Below the pieces are notes generated by a model. It saw only the letters and a list, made by a program, of their open reading frames with translations. It was not told the DNA's origin and made no database searches. Positions 51,035 to 61,186 of a stretch of DNA of 64,000 nt are shown here, in pieces. Numbering within the stretch: position 1 is the stretch's first letter; every line of letters starts with the position of its first letter. The translations under genes were made by a program, and so were the position numbers. The stretch spans positions 7,189,001 through 7,253,000 of the forward strand of contig NZ_CP067100.1 of assembly GCF_016616235.1 (NCBI RefSeq), in the 5' to 3' direction. The DNA is from Bradyrhizobium diazoefficiens. GTDB lineage: Bacteria > Pseudomonadota > Alphaproteobacteria > Rhizobiales > Xanthobacteraceae.

Positions 51035-52234
51035 TCAAAACATCAGATTGTCCTTCACCAGCACCCAGCGGCCGCCCTTGACCTGCTGCACCTGGGTGAT
51101 GGTGTTGGCGAGGTGGTCGGTCTTGGAGAACTTGGTGGGGGGCGAGTTGAAGATGTCGAGGAATTTATCGCCCGATTCGAGCGCGTCCAGCATCTTCTGT
51201 CCGGTCAGATCCTTGCCGGCCTTGTTCGCGTAGAACGCAAATGTCATCACCGCATTGTAGCCGATGATGGCCTGGGTGTTGGCGTCGGTGTTGAACATTT
51301 TCTTGTAGTTGACGAGCCAGTCCTTGACCTTGCCCTTGGCGGTGTCCTCGTACGGGATCTCGAAGCCGGACGCGGCGTAGAGCCCTTCGACGGCATCCTT
51401 GCCGAGCATGGGAACTTCCATCACGTTGGTCGGCGTGGCGCCGAGGAAGGTGACGTCCCAGCCGAGCTTCCTGGCTTCGCTCATCGCCCCTATGGTCTCG
51501 CGGAGCACGGTGCCGAGCACGACGAGGTCGCAGCCGTCGGACTTCATCTTGGCGATCTGCGCGCTGAAGTCGGAAGCGCCGCGTTTGTAGCTGGTGATGG
51601 AGGCCGGCTGCGCCTTCATGGCGGTGAGCTGCTGATTGAAGCCGTCGAGCACGTTCTTACCGTATTCGTCATCCTGATGCATGATGCAGGGCTTCTTGAA
51701 GCCCTTCCACTCCATCATGTATTTGAGCGCGGCCCGCGTGCTCTCGACATAGGGCAGCAAATTGTTGAACTTCAGCCGCTCCTGCGGCTTGGCCGGATCG
51801 AACTTGAAGGTGAATTCGGCCGCCGTCAGCGGGAAGAGCTGGAGCACGCCGGCGTCGAACAGGATGTCCTGCGCGGCGAGCACGGTCGGCGAGCCCATCG
51901 CCCCCACCATCGCGAAGATCTTGTCGCGCTCGATCAGCTTCTGCGACGCCAGCACGGCCTTTTTCGGATCGTAGCCGCTATCCTCGACGACCAGCCGAAG
52001 CTTGCGGCCGTTGATGCCGCCGGCCGCGTTGACCTCCTCGACCGCCATCTTCATGCCGTTTGCGACGGGGACGCCCCAGCCCTTGATCGGCCCCGACAGG
52101 TCCTGATGGGTGCCGATCACGATCTCGGAGGCCGAGATGCCTTCATTGGTGACCTTGGTTTGCGCCGCGGCCGGCAGACAGGTGAGCACCATTGCACTCA
52201 CAGCAAGGCCGAACGCGCTGAACGATTTCGACAT
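51035..52234 (-). CDS. ABC transporter periplasmic substrate-binding protein (branched-chain amino acid type)
   Basis: 399 residues with a signal peptide ending AAAQ. It has the type I periplasmic-binding fold of LivJ/LivK-like proteins: IVIGTHQDLSGPIKGWGV, NAAGGINGRKLRLVVEDSGYDP, then YKRGASDFSAQIAKMKSDGCD. It would capture a small acid or amino acid outside and deliver it to the adjacent permeases. It is the last gene of a six-gene operon (permease, permease, ATPase, ATPase, acyl-CoA synthetase, binding protein). The start follows GGAGAGGAGACGTCA. Confidence 0.93.
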   Translation of the reverse strand: MSKSFSAFGLAVSAMVLTCLPAAAQTKVTNEGISASEIVIGTHQDLSGPIKGWGVPVANGMKMAVEEVNAAGGINGRKLRLVVEDSGYDPKKAVLASQKLIERDKIFAMVGAMGSPTVLAAQDILFDAGVLQLFPLTAAEFTFKFDPAKPQERLKFNNLLPYVESTRAALKYMMEWKGFKKPCIMHQDDEYGKNVLDGFNQQLTAMKAQPASITSYKRGASDFSAQIAKMKSDGCDLVVLGTVLRETIGAMSEARKLGWDVTFLGATPTNVMEVPMLGKDAVEGLYAASGFEIPYEDTAKGKVKDWLVNYKKMFNTDANTQAIIGYNAVMTFAFYANKAGKDLTGQKMLDALESGDKFLDIFNSPPTKFSKTDHLANTITQVQQVKGGRWVLVKDNLMF

Positions 52235-52305
52235 TGACGTCTCCTCTCCTAAAGGCCCGTGTTACGCGAAGGGCGGCGGCCATCGCTCCTTCGCTTTTCT
52301 ATTTT

Positions 52306-52356
52306 GCGCATGCCCCCTGTCGGAAAACCGGTTCCCACTTTTCCGGGGGGCATGCG
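52306..52356. repeat. Family F dispersed repeat (CGGAAAACCGGTTCCCAC core)
   Basis: Inverted arms GCGCATGCCCCC / GGGGGGCATGCG around a CGGAAAACCG...TTTTCCG core. It lies in the gap between the acyl-CoA synthetase and binding-protein genes. A related core is at 5477-5546. Confidence 0.7.
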
Positions 52357-52360
52357 TGTC

Positions 52361-54199
52361 TCACGCCACCGCGCGCTCGCGATACATCGCGTCGATCTCG
52401 GCGGCGTAGCGCTTGTTCACGAAGCCGCGCTTCAGCTTCATGGTCGGTGTCAGCTCCTCGTCCTCCGGCGTCAGCTGGCGTTCGATCAGGTAGAACCGCT
52501 TGATCGTCTCGACGCGGGCGAAATTGCCGTTGACCTGCTCGATCTCGCGCCAGATCAGGTCTTGGATCTCCGTCGCCCGGCACAGGCTGGCATAGTTGGT
52601 GAAGGGGATGTCATGGTCCTGGGCGAATTTTTCGACATTCTCCCGGTCGATCATCACGAGACAGGTGAGATACGGCCGCTTGTCGCCGATCACCACGGCG
52701 TCCGAGATGTAGGGCGAGAATTTCAGCTGGTTCTCGATCTCGGACGGCGTGATGTTCTTGCCGCCGGAGGTGATGATGATGTCCTTCATCCGGTCGGTGA
52801 TGCGGACGAAGCCCTCATTGTCGATGGTGCCGACGTCGCCGGTGTGCAGCCATCCGCGCGCATCGATGGTGTCCGCGGTCTTCTCCGGCTGGTTCAGATA
52901 GCCCATGAACAGGAAGTCGCCCTTGATCAGAATCTCGCCGTCGGGTGATAGCGCGACCTCGCCCCACGGCACCGCCTTGCCGACCGAGCCGAGCTTGATC
53001 CGCTCTGCCGGCATCATGGTGGCGACGCCGCAATTCTCGGTCTGGCCATAGACCTCGTGCATGTCGATGCCGAGCGCAAGATACCAGCGGATCAGCTCCG
53101 GCGCGATCGGCGCAGCGCCGGTGAAGGCGATGCGGCAGCGGTCGAGCCCGATCATGCGGCGGATGTTGCGGAACGCAATCTGATAAGCGAGGCGGTTGGC
53201 GATGCGCAGCGACAGCGGCGGCGGCCTGCCCTCGAGCCGGCAATCGACCATGCGATAGCCGATCGCGATGGCGCGGCGATAGACCCATCGCTGGAACGGC
53301 GTCGCATCCTTTACCGCGATGCTGATGGCGGAATAGAATTTCTCCCAGATGCGGGGCACAGCGAGGAAGACGGTCGGCTGCACCTCGCGAAGATTGTCCG
53401 GCACCGTCTCCGGACTCTCGGCAAAATTCATGACCGAGCCGAGCGCGACCGAGATGTAGTAGCCGCCGACGCGCTCGGCGACATGACAGAGCGGCAGGAA
53501 GATCAGCCGGTCCTCGTCCTCACGCGCCGGAATGAAGTCGTTGGCGTGCCGCATCTGGTGCGTGACGCTGCGGTTGGCATGCATCGCGCCCTTGGGCGGG
53601 CCCGTGGTGCCCGAGGTGTAGACCAGAATGGCGAGATCGCCGGCGCTGCGGCTGTCGATCATCTGCTGCCACAGCGCCTCGTTTCCGACCATGTGGTTGC
53701 GCCCGAGTGCGCGAAACTCGTCGAGCGACATCACCATGTCGTCGGAGAAGCCGCTGAGGCCCTCCATGTCGAACACGATGATCCTTTGCAGGGAGGGACA
53801 GCGCGCGCGGCAGGCGAGAATCTTGTCGAGCTGCTCCTCGTCCTCGGCAAAGATGACCTTTGTGCCGGAATCGTTGACGAGATATTCGACCTGAGACGAC
53901 GAATCGGTGGGGTAGATGCCGGAGGAGATGCCACCGGCGCACAATATGCCCATGTCGGCATGGACCCATTCGGGCACGGCGTTGGCGATGATGGAGGCGA
54001 CGTCGCCCGGCAGAAATCCGATCGCACGAAGTGCGTAGGCGATCTCCCTGGATATCTCGAGCCATTCGCGCCAGCTGGTCGGCTGCCAGATGCCGAATTT
54101 CTTCTCGCGGATCGCCGGCCTGTCGCCCCGCGTCTCGGCGGCGCGCAAGAAGCTCTTCGCGATCGTATCAGCGACCGTCAGCACCGCCGGTCGGGCCAT
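52361..54199 (-). CDS. Long-chain AMP-forming acyl-CoA synthetase
   Basis: 612 residues. The adenylate-forming signature YTSGTTGPPKG is followed by the long-chain-type segments VYGQTENCGV, GWLHTGDVG and DRMKDIIITSGGKNI. The enzyme activates a carboxylic acid to its CoA thioester with ATP in the cytoplasm. Its place in a Liv-type ABC operon suggests that the transported substrate is a carboxylic acid activated on entry. The start follows AAGGAGGAGACGCG. Confidence 0.93.
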   Translation of the reverse strand: MARPAVLTVADTIAKSFLRAAETRGDRPAIREKKFGIWQPTSWREWLEISREIAYALRAIGFLPGDVASIIANAVPEWVHADMGILCAGGISSGIYPTDSSSQVEYLVNDSGTKVIFAEDEEQLDKILACRARCPSLQRIIVFDMEGLSGFSDDMVMSLDEFRALGRNHMVGNEALWQQMIDSRSAGDLAILVYTSGTTGPPKGAMHANRSVTHQMRHANDFIPAREDEDRLIFLPLCHVAERVGGYYISVALGSVMNFAESPETVPDNLREVQPTVFLAVPRIWEKFYSAISIAVKDATPFQRWVYRRAIAIGYRMVDCRLEGRPPPLSLRIANRLAYQIAFRNIRRMIGLDRCRIAFTGAAPIAPELIRWYLALGIDMHEVYGQTENCGVATMMPAERIKLGSVGKAVPWGEVALSPDGEILIKGDFLFMGYLNQPEKTADTIDARGWLHTGDVGTIDNEGFVRITDRMKDIIITSGGKNITPSEIENQLKFSPYISDAVVIGDKRPYLTCLVMIDRENVEKFAQDHDIPFTNYASLCRATEIQDLIWREIEQVNGNFARVETIKRFYLIERQLTPEDEELTPTMKLKRGFVNKRYAAEIDAMYRERAVA

Positions 54200-54274
54200 G
54201 CGCGTCTCCTCCTTGTCGCGTTCCCCTCCGCTGCCTGCCTTGCCGGCGGTCTATGCGCTGGAGGGGTTACCCAT

Positions 54275-55066
54275 CTAACGCCACGTTTTCTTCTTTTTCC
54301 AGCGCCGTTCGCCTCGCGCGCCGGCTTCCTTGGCACCCAGGTAGAACTCCTGGATGTCCTTCGAATGCATCAAGCGGTCGCAGCTGTCGTTCATCACGAT
54401 GCGGCCGATCTCGAGCACATAGCCGTAATGCGCCGTTTCCAGCGCCACCTTGGCGTTCTGCTCGACCAGCAGGATCGACATGCCCTGCTCCTCGTTGACG
54501 CGGCGGATGATGGTAAAGATCTCCTTCACCAGCAGCGGCGACAGGCCGAGCGAGGGCTCATCTAACAGCAGCAGCGTCGGCCGGTTCATCAGCGCTCGCC
54601 CGATCGCCAGCATCTGCTGCTCGCCGCCGGAGAGCTGGCCGGCCGGCTGGTCGATACGCTCCTTCAGCCGCGGGAAATAGCCGTAGACCCGCTCCAGATC
54701 CTCCGCGACACCGTCGCGATCCCGGCGCGGATAGGCGCCCATCATCAGGTTCTCGCGGACGGAGAGGAACGGGAACACCTCGCGCCCCTCCGGCACGTGG
54801 CTGAGGCCGAGACGCACGATCTTGTCGGCCTCCATGCGCTGGATCGGCTTGCCCATGAACTCGATCGCGCCCTTCTGCGGATCGAGGATGCCCGAGATCG
54901 TCTTCAGCACCGTGGTCTTGCCGGCACCATTGGCACCCAGCAGGGTGACGATGCGGCCGCGCGGCACCTCCAGCGAGATGCCGCGGATCGCCATGATCGG
55001 CCCGTAATAGCTCTCGATGTTGGAGAGTTTCAGGATGATGATGTCGGGCGCCGCGGTCGCATCCAT
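54275..55066 (-). CDS. ABC transporter ATP-binding protein (LivF type)
   Basis: 263 residues. Walker A GANGAGKTTV, signature LSGGEQQMLAIGRAL and Walker B LLLLDEPSLGL are intact. The pattern YGPIMAIRGISLEVPRG is typical of LivF, with an unusually basic C-terminal tail (RRWKKKKTW). The ATG at 55066 follows GGGAG and lies 4 bp after the stop of the upstream LivG-type gene. It powers the importer. Confidence 0.93.
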   Translation of the reverse strand: MDATAAPDIIILKLSNIESYYGPIMAIRGISLEVPRGRIVTLLGANGAGKTTVLKTISGILDPQKGAIEFMGKPIQRMEADKIVRLGLSHVPEGREVFPFLSVRENLMMGAYPRRDRDGVAEDLERVYGYFPRLKERIDQPAGQLSGGEQQMLAIGRALMNRPTLLLLDEPSLGLSPLLVKEIFTIIRRVNEEQGMSILLVEQNAKVALETAHYGYVLEIGRIVMNDSCDRLMHSKDIQEFYLGAKEAGARGERRWKKKKTWR

Positions 55067-55070
55067 CGCG

Positions 55071-55829
55071 TCACGCTCCCAGATACGCGGCGACGACATC
55101 AGGGTGCTGCTGCACCTCGGCGGGCGAGCCCGTCGCCAGCACCCGGCCGTAGTTCAGCGCGATGACGCGGTCGGAGACGCGATTCACCAGCGACATGTCG
55201 TGCTCGACCATCAGCACGGTGATGCCGAGCTCGCTCTTCATGTCGCGGATCCAGAACGACATGTCGTCGGTCTCCTCGACATTGAGGCCGGAGGACGGCT
55301 CGTCCAGCAGGATCAGCTTCGGTTCCGAGCACAGCGCGCGGGCGAGCTCGATCACCTTGCGCACGCCGTAAGGAAGGCCGGAGATCAACTTGTCGCGGTA
55401 GGGTTCGAGATCGAGGAATTCGATCACCTGCTCGACCCGGCGGCGATGCACTTTCTCGTTGGCGCGCACGCTGGGCAGGAACAGAAGCTCCTGCCACAGC
55501 TGCGTGGTCGAATGGCGGTGACGGCCGACCAGGAGGTTCGACAGCACGGTGGCATTCTCGAACAGCTCGATGTTCTGGAAGGTGCGGGCGATGCCGAGCC
55601 TTGCGATGTCGTAAGGCGGCTGTTCCGTGATGTCCTGGTCCTCGAAAAAGATGCGGCCCGTGGTCGGCCGGTAGATCCGCGAGATCAAATTGAAGATCGA
55701 GCTCTTGCCGGCGCCGTTGGGGCCTATGATCGAGAGGATCTCGCCCTTCTCCACCGCGAACGAGACCGCATCGACGGCCTTCAGGCCCCCGAAATGCAGT
55801 GACAGGTTCTCGGCGCGGAAATAGCTCAT
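55071..55829 (-). CDS. ABC transporter ATP-binding protein (LivG type)
   Basis: 252 residues. Walker A GPNGAGKSSI, a Q-loop in ARTFQNIELF (LivG-specific), and Walker B LILLDEPSSGL with a short LivG-type C-terminus (HPDVVAAYLGA). The signature region reads PYGVRKVIELARAL in place of LSGGQ, which is common in LivG. Its start overlaps the stop of the permease gene by ATGA, so translation is coupled. Confidence 0.93.
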   Translation of the reverse strand: MSYFRAENLSLHFGGLKAVDAVSFAVEKGEILSIIGPNGAGKSSIFNLISRIYRPTTGRIFFEDQDITEQPPYDIARLGIARTFQNIELFENATVLSNLLVGRHRHSTTQLWQELLFLPSVRANEKVHRRRVEQVIEFLDLEPYRDKLISGLPYGVRKVIELARALCSEPKLILLDEPSSGLNVEETDDMSFWIRDMKSELGITVLMVEHDMSLVNRVSDRVIALNYGRVLATGSPAEVQQHPDVVAAYLGA

Positions 55830-56977
55830 CGGTTCCGCTCCGACTTCACGTAGATCTTTTGCCGCTTGAACGTGGCGCGCTTGTAGAGTGGAAATAGCTG
55901 GAAGAAGAGCTTGATCTTGAGCCAGCGGCCGTAGAGCCCGAGCGGCTCGAACAGCACGAACAGCACGATGATGATGCCGTAGATCGCGCCCTTCAGCCCG
56001 TTGAGCGAGGCGAAGGCAGCGACCTTAGACTGGATTTCGGCCGCAGTCGCCGGGCCGGCCCAGAACGTCGCGGCAATGCCGGCGATGATGCCGGGCATGT
56101 CGTCCTTGAGATAGGTCAGGAACGGATCGATCATCACGATGAAGATCGCGCCCAGCACTGCGCCGTGCAGGCTGAAAATGCCGCCGATCAGAATCACGAT
56201 AATGAACTCGATCGAGAGCTGGAGCGTGAACATCTCCGGCGAGATGAAGGAGAGCTTGTGCGCGAACAGCACGCCGGCAAAGCCGGTGATCGCCGCCGAG
56301 ATCGCAAACGACTTGACCTTGTACAGCGCGACGTTGATGCCCATGCTGCGCGCCGCCGTCTCGCTGTCGCGGATCGCGACGAAGGCCCGGCCGGTCGGCG
56401 ATCGCAGCAGATTGAGCGTGCCGACGATGGTCAGGACCAGCACGGCAAGGCAGAGGAAATAGAAGGTCGGGCTGTCGCGCGGAACAGTGACGCCAAGCAG
56501 CGATAGCGTCTTGACCCGCATCCCCTCGTTGCCGTTCGTCACGCTCTCCCAGCGCGCCAGGATCTCCTCGACGATGAAGGCGAAGGAGATGGTGGCGATG
56601 ACGAGATAGATGCCCTGGAGCCGCAGCGCGGGAAAGCCGACCAGCGCGCCGATGCAGCCTGTGAGGACGCCCGCGGCCACGAAATAGACGGGAAACGGCA
56701 CGTTGTATTTCTGCAAGTAAGCCGCGGTGTAGGCGCCGATGGCGAGGAACGCGGCATGGCCGAGCGATGCCTGCCCGGTAAAACCGGTCAGGATCATCAG
56801 CCCCACACCGACGGTCGCATAGATACAGACGAAGACGAGCTGGCTCATCAGATAGCTGGAGAGCACGTAGGGCGCGATCAGCAGCAGCGCGAGCAGGATG
56901 CCGTAGGAAACGACGTAGCCCGAATGCGGAAACAGCCTGATGTCGTCCTCATAGTCGGTCTTGAACAGGAAGCGCAT
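55826..56977 (-). CDS. ABC transporter permease (LivM type)
   Basis: 383 residues with about ten membrane helices. LivM landmarks: GLMILTGFTGQASLGHAAF, the GRAFVAIRDSETAARSMGI loop that contacts the ATPases, and FIIVILIGGIFSLHGAVLGA. The C-terminus extends with a basic tail (FKRQKIYVKSER). The ATG at 56977 is 5 bp after the stop of the LivH-type gene. The frame is open further upstream but only through that gene. Confidence 0.93.
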   Translation of the reverse strand: MRFLFKTDYEDDIRLFPHSGYVVSYGILLALLLIAPYVLSSYLMSQLVFVCIYATVGVGLMILTGFTGQASLGHAAFLAIGAYTAAYLQKYNVPFPVYFVAAGVLTGCIGALVGFPALRLQGIYLVIATISFAFIVEEILARWESVTNGNEGMRVKTLSLLGVTVPRDSPTFYFLCLAVLVLTIVGTLNLLRSPTGRAFVAIRDSETAARSMGINVALYKVKSFAISAAITGFAGVLFAHKLSFISPEMFTLQLSIEFIIVILIGGIFSLHGAVLGAIFIVMIDPFLTYLKDDMPGIIAGIAATFWAGPATAAEIQSKVAAFASLNGLKGAIYGIIIVLFVLFEPLGLYGRWLKIKLFFQLFPLYKRATFKRQKIYVKSERNR

Positions 56978-56982
56978 GGCGC

Positions 56983-57858
56983 TCAGACCTTCTTGCGGAC
57001 GTGAAGGCCGAACAGGCCTTCGGGCTTGAGCAAGAGCACCGCGAGCAAGACGACATAGGGCGCGACGTCCTTCCAGCCCTCGGCCAGATAGAACCCTGCC
57101 ATGCTCTCGATCACGCCGATCAGGACACCGCCGACGACCGCGCCCGGAATCGAGCCGAAGCCGCCGAGCACGGCGGCGGGAAATGCCTTGAGGCCCAGCA
57201 CGAGGCCGACGTTGGAGTGAATGAAGGTGATCGGGGCCAGCAGCACGCCGGCGCAGGTCGCGACCGCCGCGCTGATGGCCCAGACCACCGACACCACCCG
57301 CTTGACCGGGATCCCCATGTAATAGGCCGCCAGCATGTTCTCGGAACTGGCGCGCATCGCGGTGCCGAGCGTGGTCTTGTTGAAGAAGAGATAGAGCAGC
57401 GTGCACAGAATCATTGTCGCCGCGATCACCGAGAGCTTGTCGTAGGCGAGCACCAGCGAGCCGATGCGCAGCACGCCCTGGCTGAACGGCGTCTCGATCT
57501 TCAGATCATCGGTGCCCCAGATCATCCCGGCGATCGAGCGCAGGAAGTAGCCGAGCCCGATCGTCGCCATGATGATGGAGAATTGCGGATAGCCGAGGAT
57601 CGGCCGCACCACCACGCGCTCGGCCAGCATGCCGAACAGCGCCATCGCCGCCACCGCACCGGCAAAGCCGACCCAGTAGTTCAGTCCCATCATGCCGATG
57701 AAGGTGAAGGCGAAGAACCCGCCGAGCATCATCAGATCGCCCTGGGCGAAATTGACGACTTCGGTGGCCTTGTAGACGAGCACGAAGCCGAGCGCGATCA
57801 GGCCGTAGACGCAGCCGAGCGCAACACCGCTGACCAGCTGCTGAACGAAATCCAGCAT
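56983..57858 (-). CDS. ABC transporter permease (LivH type), first gene of operon
   Basis: 291 residues with eight or so membrane helices. Landmarks: VSGVALGCVYGLIALGFVLV, VVNFAQGDLMMLGGFF, the cytoplasmic loop GTAMRASSENMLAAYYMGI and AVLGGFGSIPGAVVGGVLIG. The ATG at 57858 follows GGGAGGATGCGCGGCG; the frame is open for 33 more codons without homology. It forms the translocation path with the LivM-type protein. Confidence 0.93.
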   Translation of the reverse strand: MLDFVQQLVSGVALGCVYGLIALGFVLVYKATEVVNFAQGDLMMLGGFFAFTFIGMMGLNYWVGFAGAVAAMALFGMLAERVVVRPILGYPQFSIIMATIGLGYFLRSIAGMIWGTDDLKIETPFSQGVLRIGSLVLAYDKLSVIAATMILCTLLYLFFNKTTLGTAMRASSENMLAAYYMGIPVKRVVSVVWAISAAVATCAGVLLAPITFIHSNVGLVLGLKAFPAAVLGGFGSIPGAVVGGVLIGVIESMAGFYLAEGWKDVAPYVVLLAVLLLKPEGLFGLHVRKKV

Positions 57859-58081
57859 CGCCGCGCATCCTCCCGATGCAACCGGCGGTTCTTCGTGACC
57901 GCCTCGCCGCATCTTGTGTCCAGTCGCTACGCAGTCGTTTCGCCGCGTTCGCGCCATTTGTCCGGAATCAATTCAGCCTGAACGCCTGCGCGCTGTCAAC
58001 AAACGGTGACTTGCCTTTAGTCCAAGGCGGATGGCGGAATTTGCGGCAGCACGATTCACCGTGCCGAAACATCTTCAGGTC

Positions 58082-58866
<785 letters not shown>

Positions 58867-58870
<4 letters not shown>

Positions 58871-60393
58871 GCTCGGCCACCGCGCTGTCCTGGTTTGCCC
58901 GCCACGAGCTGCGGCTCGCCTGGCGCGAATGGTTCGCCATGATGACGGGCGGCCGGCGCAAGCGGGCGCGCGCCGCAATGATCGGCCTTTTGTTCTTCGC
59001 AGGCCTGCTGCACGTGCCGGCCTGGGCGGTGATCGGCCGCTTCGCCGATCTGCAACTGCCGCTCGACAAATCCTCGCTGATCGTGATCACGGCGACGATC
59101 TTCCTGGCCTGGACCTTGATGCTGTCGCAGGCGATCGAATCGGTGACGCGGGTGTTCTATGCCCGCGCCGATCTCGACCTGATCATGTCCTCGCCGGCGA
59201 CACTCGCCAATCTGTTCTCCGTGCGCATTGCCGCGATCGCGCTCACCGTCACGGTGATGGCGCTGCTGTTCTCGACACCCTTCATCGACGTGCTGGTGAT
59301 TGGCGGCGGGCCACGCTGGCTTGCGGCGTTCGGCGTCGTCATCGCCATGGGCCTGTCGGCCGCGGCGGTCGCGATTGCCGTCACCATCCTCTTATTCCGC
59401 CTGATCGGCCCGGCGCGGACGCGCTTCGTCGCCCAGATCCTCGCCGCGATCATCGGCGCAGGCTTCGTGATCGCGCTCCAAATCGCCGCGATCATGTCCT
59501 ACGGCACGCTGTCGCGCTTCACCATCCTGACCTCCGGGAGCGTTGCCGCCTACGCCCCCGACGTCGACAGCATCTGGTGGTGGCCGGCGCGTGCGACGAT
59601 GGGCGACAGCGAGGCACTGCTGCTGCTTCTGGCGCTCGGGCTCGTGCTGCTCGGCGGCGTGATGACGATCTTCTCGCACCGTTTTGCCGACACCGCGATC
59701 GACGCCGCCGCCTACGGCAGCTCGGGGCGCAAGCGCGCGAAGGAGCGCCGGTTCCGCGGCGGCTCGCGGCAGCAGGCGCTGCGGCGCAAGGAATTCATGC
59801 TGCTCTGGCGCGATCCCTGGCTGATCTCGCAGACGCTGATGCAGCTGCTCTATCTGGTGCCGCCGGCGCTGCTGCTCTGGCGCAGCTTTGCCGACAGCTC
59901 CGCCGCGGTGACGCTGATCACGCCCGTCATTGTCATGGCGGCCGGACAGCTCGCCGGTGGGCTCGCCTGGCTGACGATCTCCGGCGAGGACGCGCCTGAT
60001 CTGGTTGCGACCGCGCCGCTGACGCCGTCCACCGTCATTCGCGCCAAGATCGAGGTGGTGCTGATCGCGATCGCCGCCATCTTCTGCCCGCTGCTTGCGG
60101 CGCTCGCCTTGGCTTCGCCATACCAGGCTGCGGTCAGTGCCGGCGCCATCATCATCAGCGCGGCCTGCGCGACTGCGATCCAGCTCTGGTTCCGGGTGCA
60201 GGCAAGGCGCAGCCAATTCCGCCGCCGCCAGACGTCGTCGCGGCTTGCGACCTTCGCCGAAGCCTTCTCCTCGATCGGCTGGGCCGCCAGCGCCGCGCTG
60301 CTGCTCGCCTTGCCGATCGCCGGGCTCATCAGCGGCCTGATCACCGCGGGGCTGGTTGCCATCACCTGGAAGTTCAGCCCACGGCGGCAGTAA
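58867..60393 (+). CDS. ABC exporter permease, large
   Basis: 508 residues with about twelve membrane helices in two blocks separated by a strongly basic loop (GSSGRKRAKERRFRGGSR, about residue 280). This is roughly twice the size of a single ABC-2 permease, so it probably contains both halves of the translocator in one chain. There is no signal peptide. It is translationally coupled to the ATPase gene. The substrate is unknown. Confidence 0.85.
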
Positions 60394-60422
60394 GGCGGGC
60401 CACCAAATCCACCTCACTTGAA

Positions 60423-60444
60423 AGTAAGGATAAAACGCCTTACT
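60423..60444. promoter_or_regulatory. Candidate operator of the toxin-antitoxin pair
   Basis: Inverted repeat AGTAAGG ... CCTTACT with an 8-base spacer, located 29 bp before the antitoxin ATG at 60473. AbrB/MazE-type antitoxins normally bind such a palindrome to repress their own operon. Confidence 0.55.
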
Positions 60445-60472
60445 AATCGAGGATCAAGCAATGAGGGAACTC

Positions 60473-60727
60473 ATGGCCACGCTTACCGTCACCGCCAAGG
60501 GGCAGGTCACGTTGCGGAAGGATCTCCTGGAGCACCTCGGCGTGCATCCGGGAGACAAGATCTCGATAGAAAAGCTTCCCGGAGGGCGAGTTGAGGTGAA
60601 GGCGGCTCGGCCGACCGGAAAGATTTCGGATGCCTTCGGCTTTCTGAAAGGAAAAACCAACGGTCGATCGCTGTCGATCGAAGAGATGAACGAGATCATC
60701 GCTGACGGCTGGGTCGGCAAGCGATGA
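60473..60727 (+). CDS. AbrB/MazE/SpoVT-type antitoxin
   Basis: 84 residues from ATG at 60473 (88 from the ATG at 60461; both have a fair ribosome site). The N-terminal MATLTVTAKGQVTLRKDLL is the swapped-hairpin AbrB DNA-binding fold, and HLGVHPGDKISIEKL continues it. The C-terminal half (about 50-84) should wrap the toxin. Its stop overlaps the toxin start by ATGA, the classical antitoxin-first order. Confidence 0.9.
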   Translation: MATLTVTAKGQVTLRKDLLEHLGVHPGDKISIEKLPGGRVEVKAARPTGKISDAFGFLKGKTNGRSLSIEEMNEIIADGWVGKR

Positions 60728-61119
60728 AGATAACACCCGACACCAACGTCCTGGTGCGGGTTCTGGTCAGAGATGATGCCGAACAGAGCAAGCTGGCCGA
60801 AGCCCTCCTCAAGAAGGCTGACCTGATAGCCATCTCGATTCCCGCACTGTGCGAGTTGGCCTGGGTCCTCTCACGGGGCTACAAAACTTCCGCTGAGAAT
60901 ATCGCGGCTTCGATCCGGCACTTGATCAATGCCTCCAATGCGGTCGTCAACTGGCCCCTAGCCGAAGCCGGATTGGCGGTCCTCGATGCCGGTGGCGATT
61001 TCGCCGACGGCGTGATCGCCCATGAGGGCAACTGGCTTGGCGCCGACACCTTCGTATCCTTCGACAAACAGGCCGTGAGGCTGATCGAGGCAAGCGGCGG
61101 ATCGGCGCGGCTGCCTTAG
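60724..61119 (+). CDS. PIN-domain toxin (VapC-like)
   Basis: 131 residues. The acidic active-site residues of PIN nucleases are present: Asp6 in TPDTNVLV, Glu44 in LCELAWVL, Asp95 in GGDFADGVIA and Asp114 in SFDKQAV. VapC toxins cleave specific tRNA or rRNA to arrest translation. The coupled antitoxin is of the AbrB class, as in many VapBC systems. The start overlaps the antitoxin stop. Confidence 0.92.
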   Translation: MKITPDTNVLVRVLVRDDAEQSKLAEALLKKADLIAISIPALCELAWVLSRGYKTSAENIAASIRHLINASNAVVNWPLAEAGLAVLDAGGDFADGVIAHEGNWLGADTFVSFDKQAVRLIEASGGSARLP

Positions 61120-61186
61120 CACCGCATGACGGTGGGATAATTCCTGGATACACTCTTTATATCGTCTAAACGGCGGACGGTTTGTC

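Noticed and set aside
56978..57406. N-terminal extension of the LivM-type permease
   Set aside because: Overlaps the LivH-type gene in another frame; the family start is at 56977.
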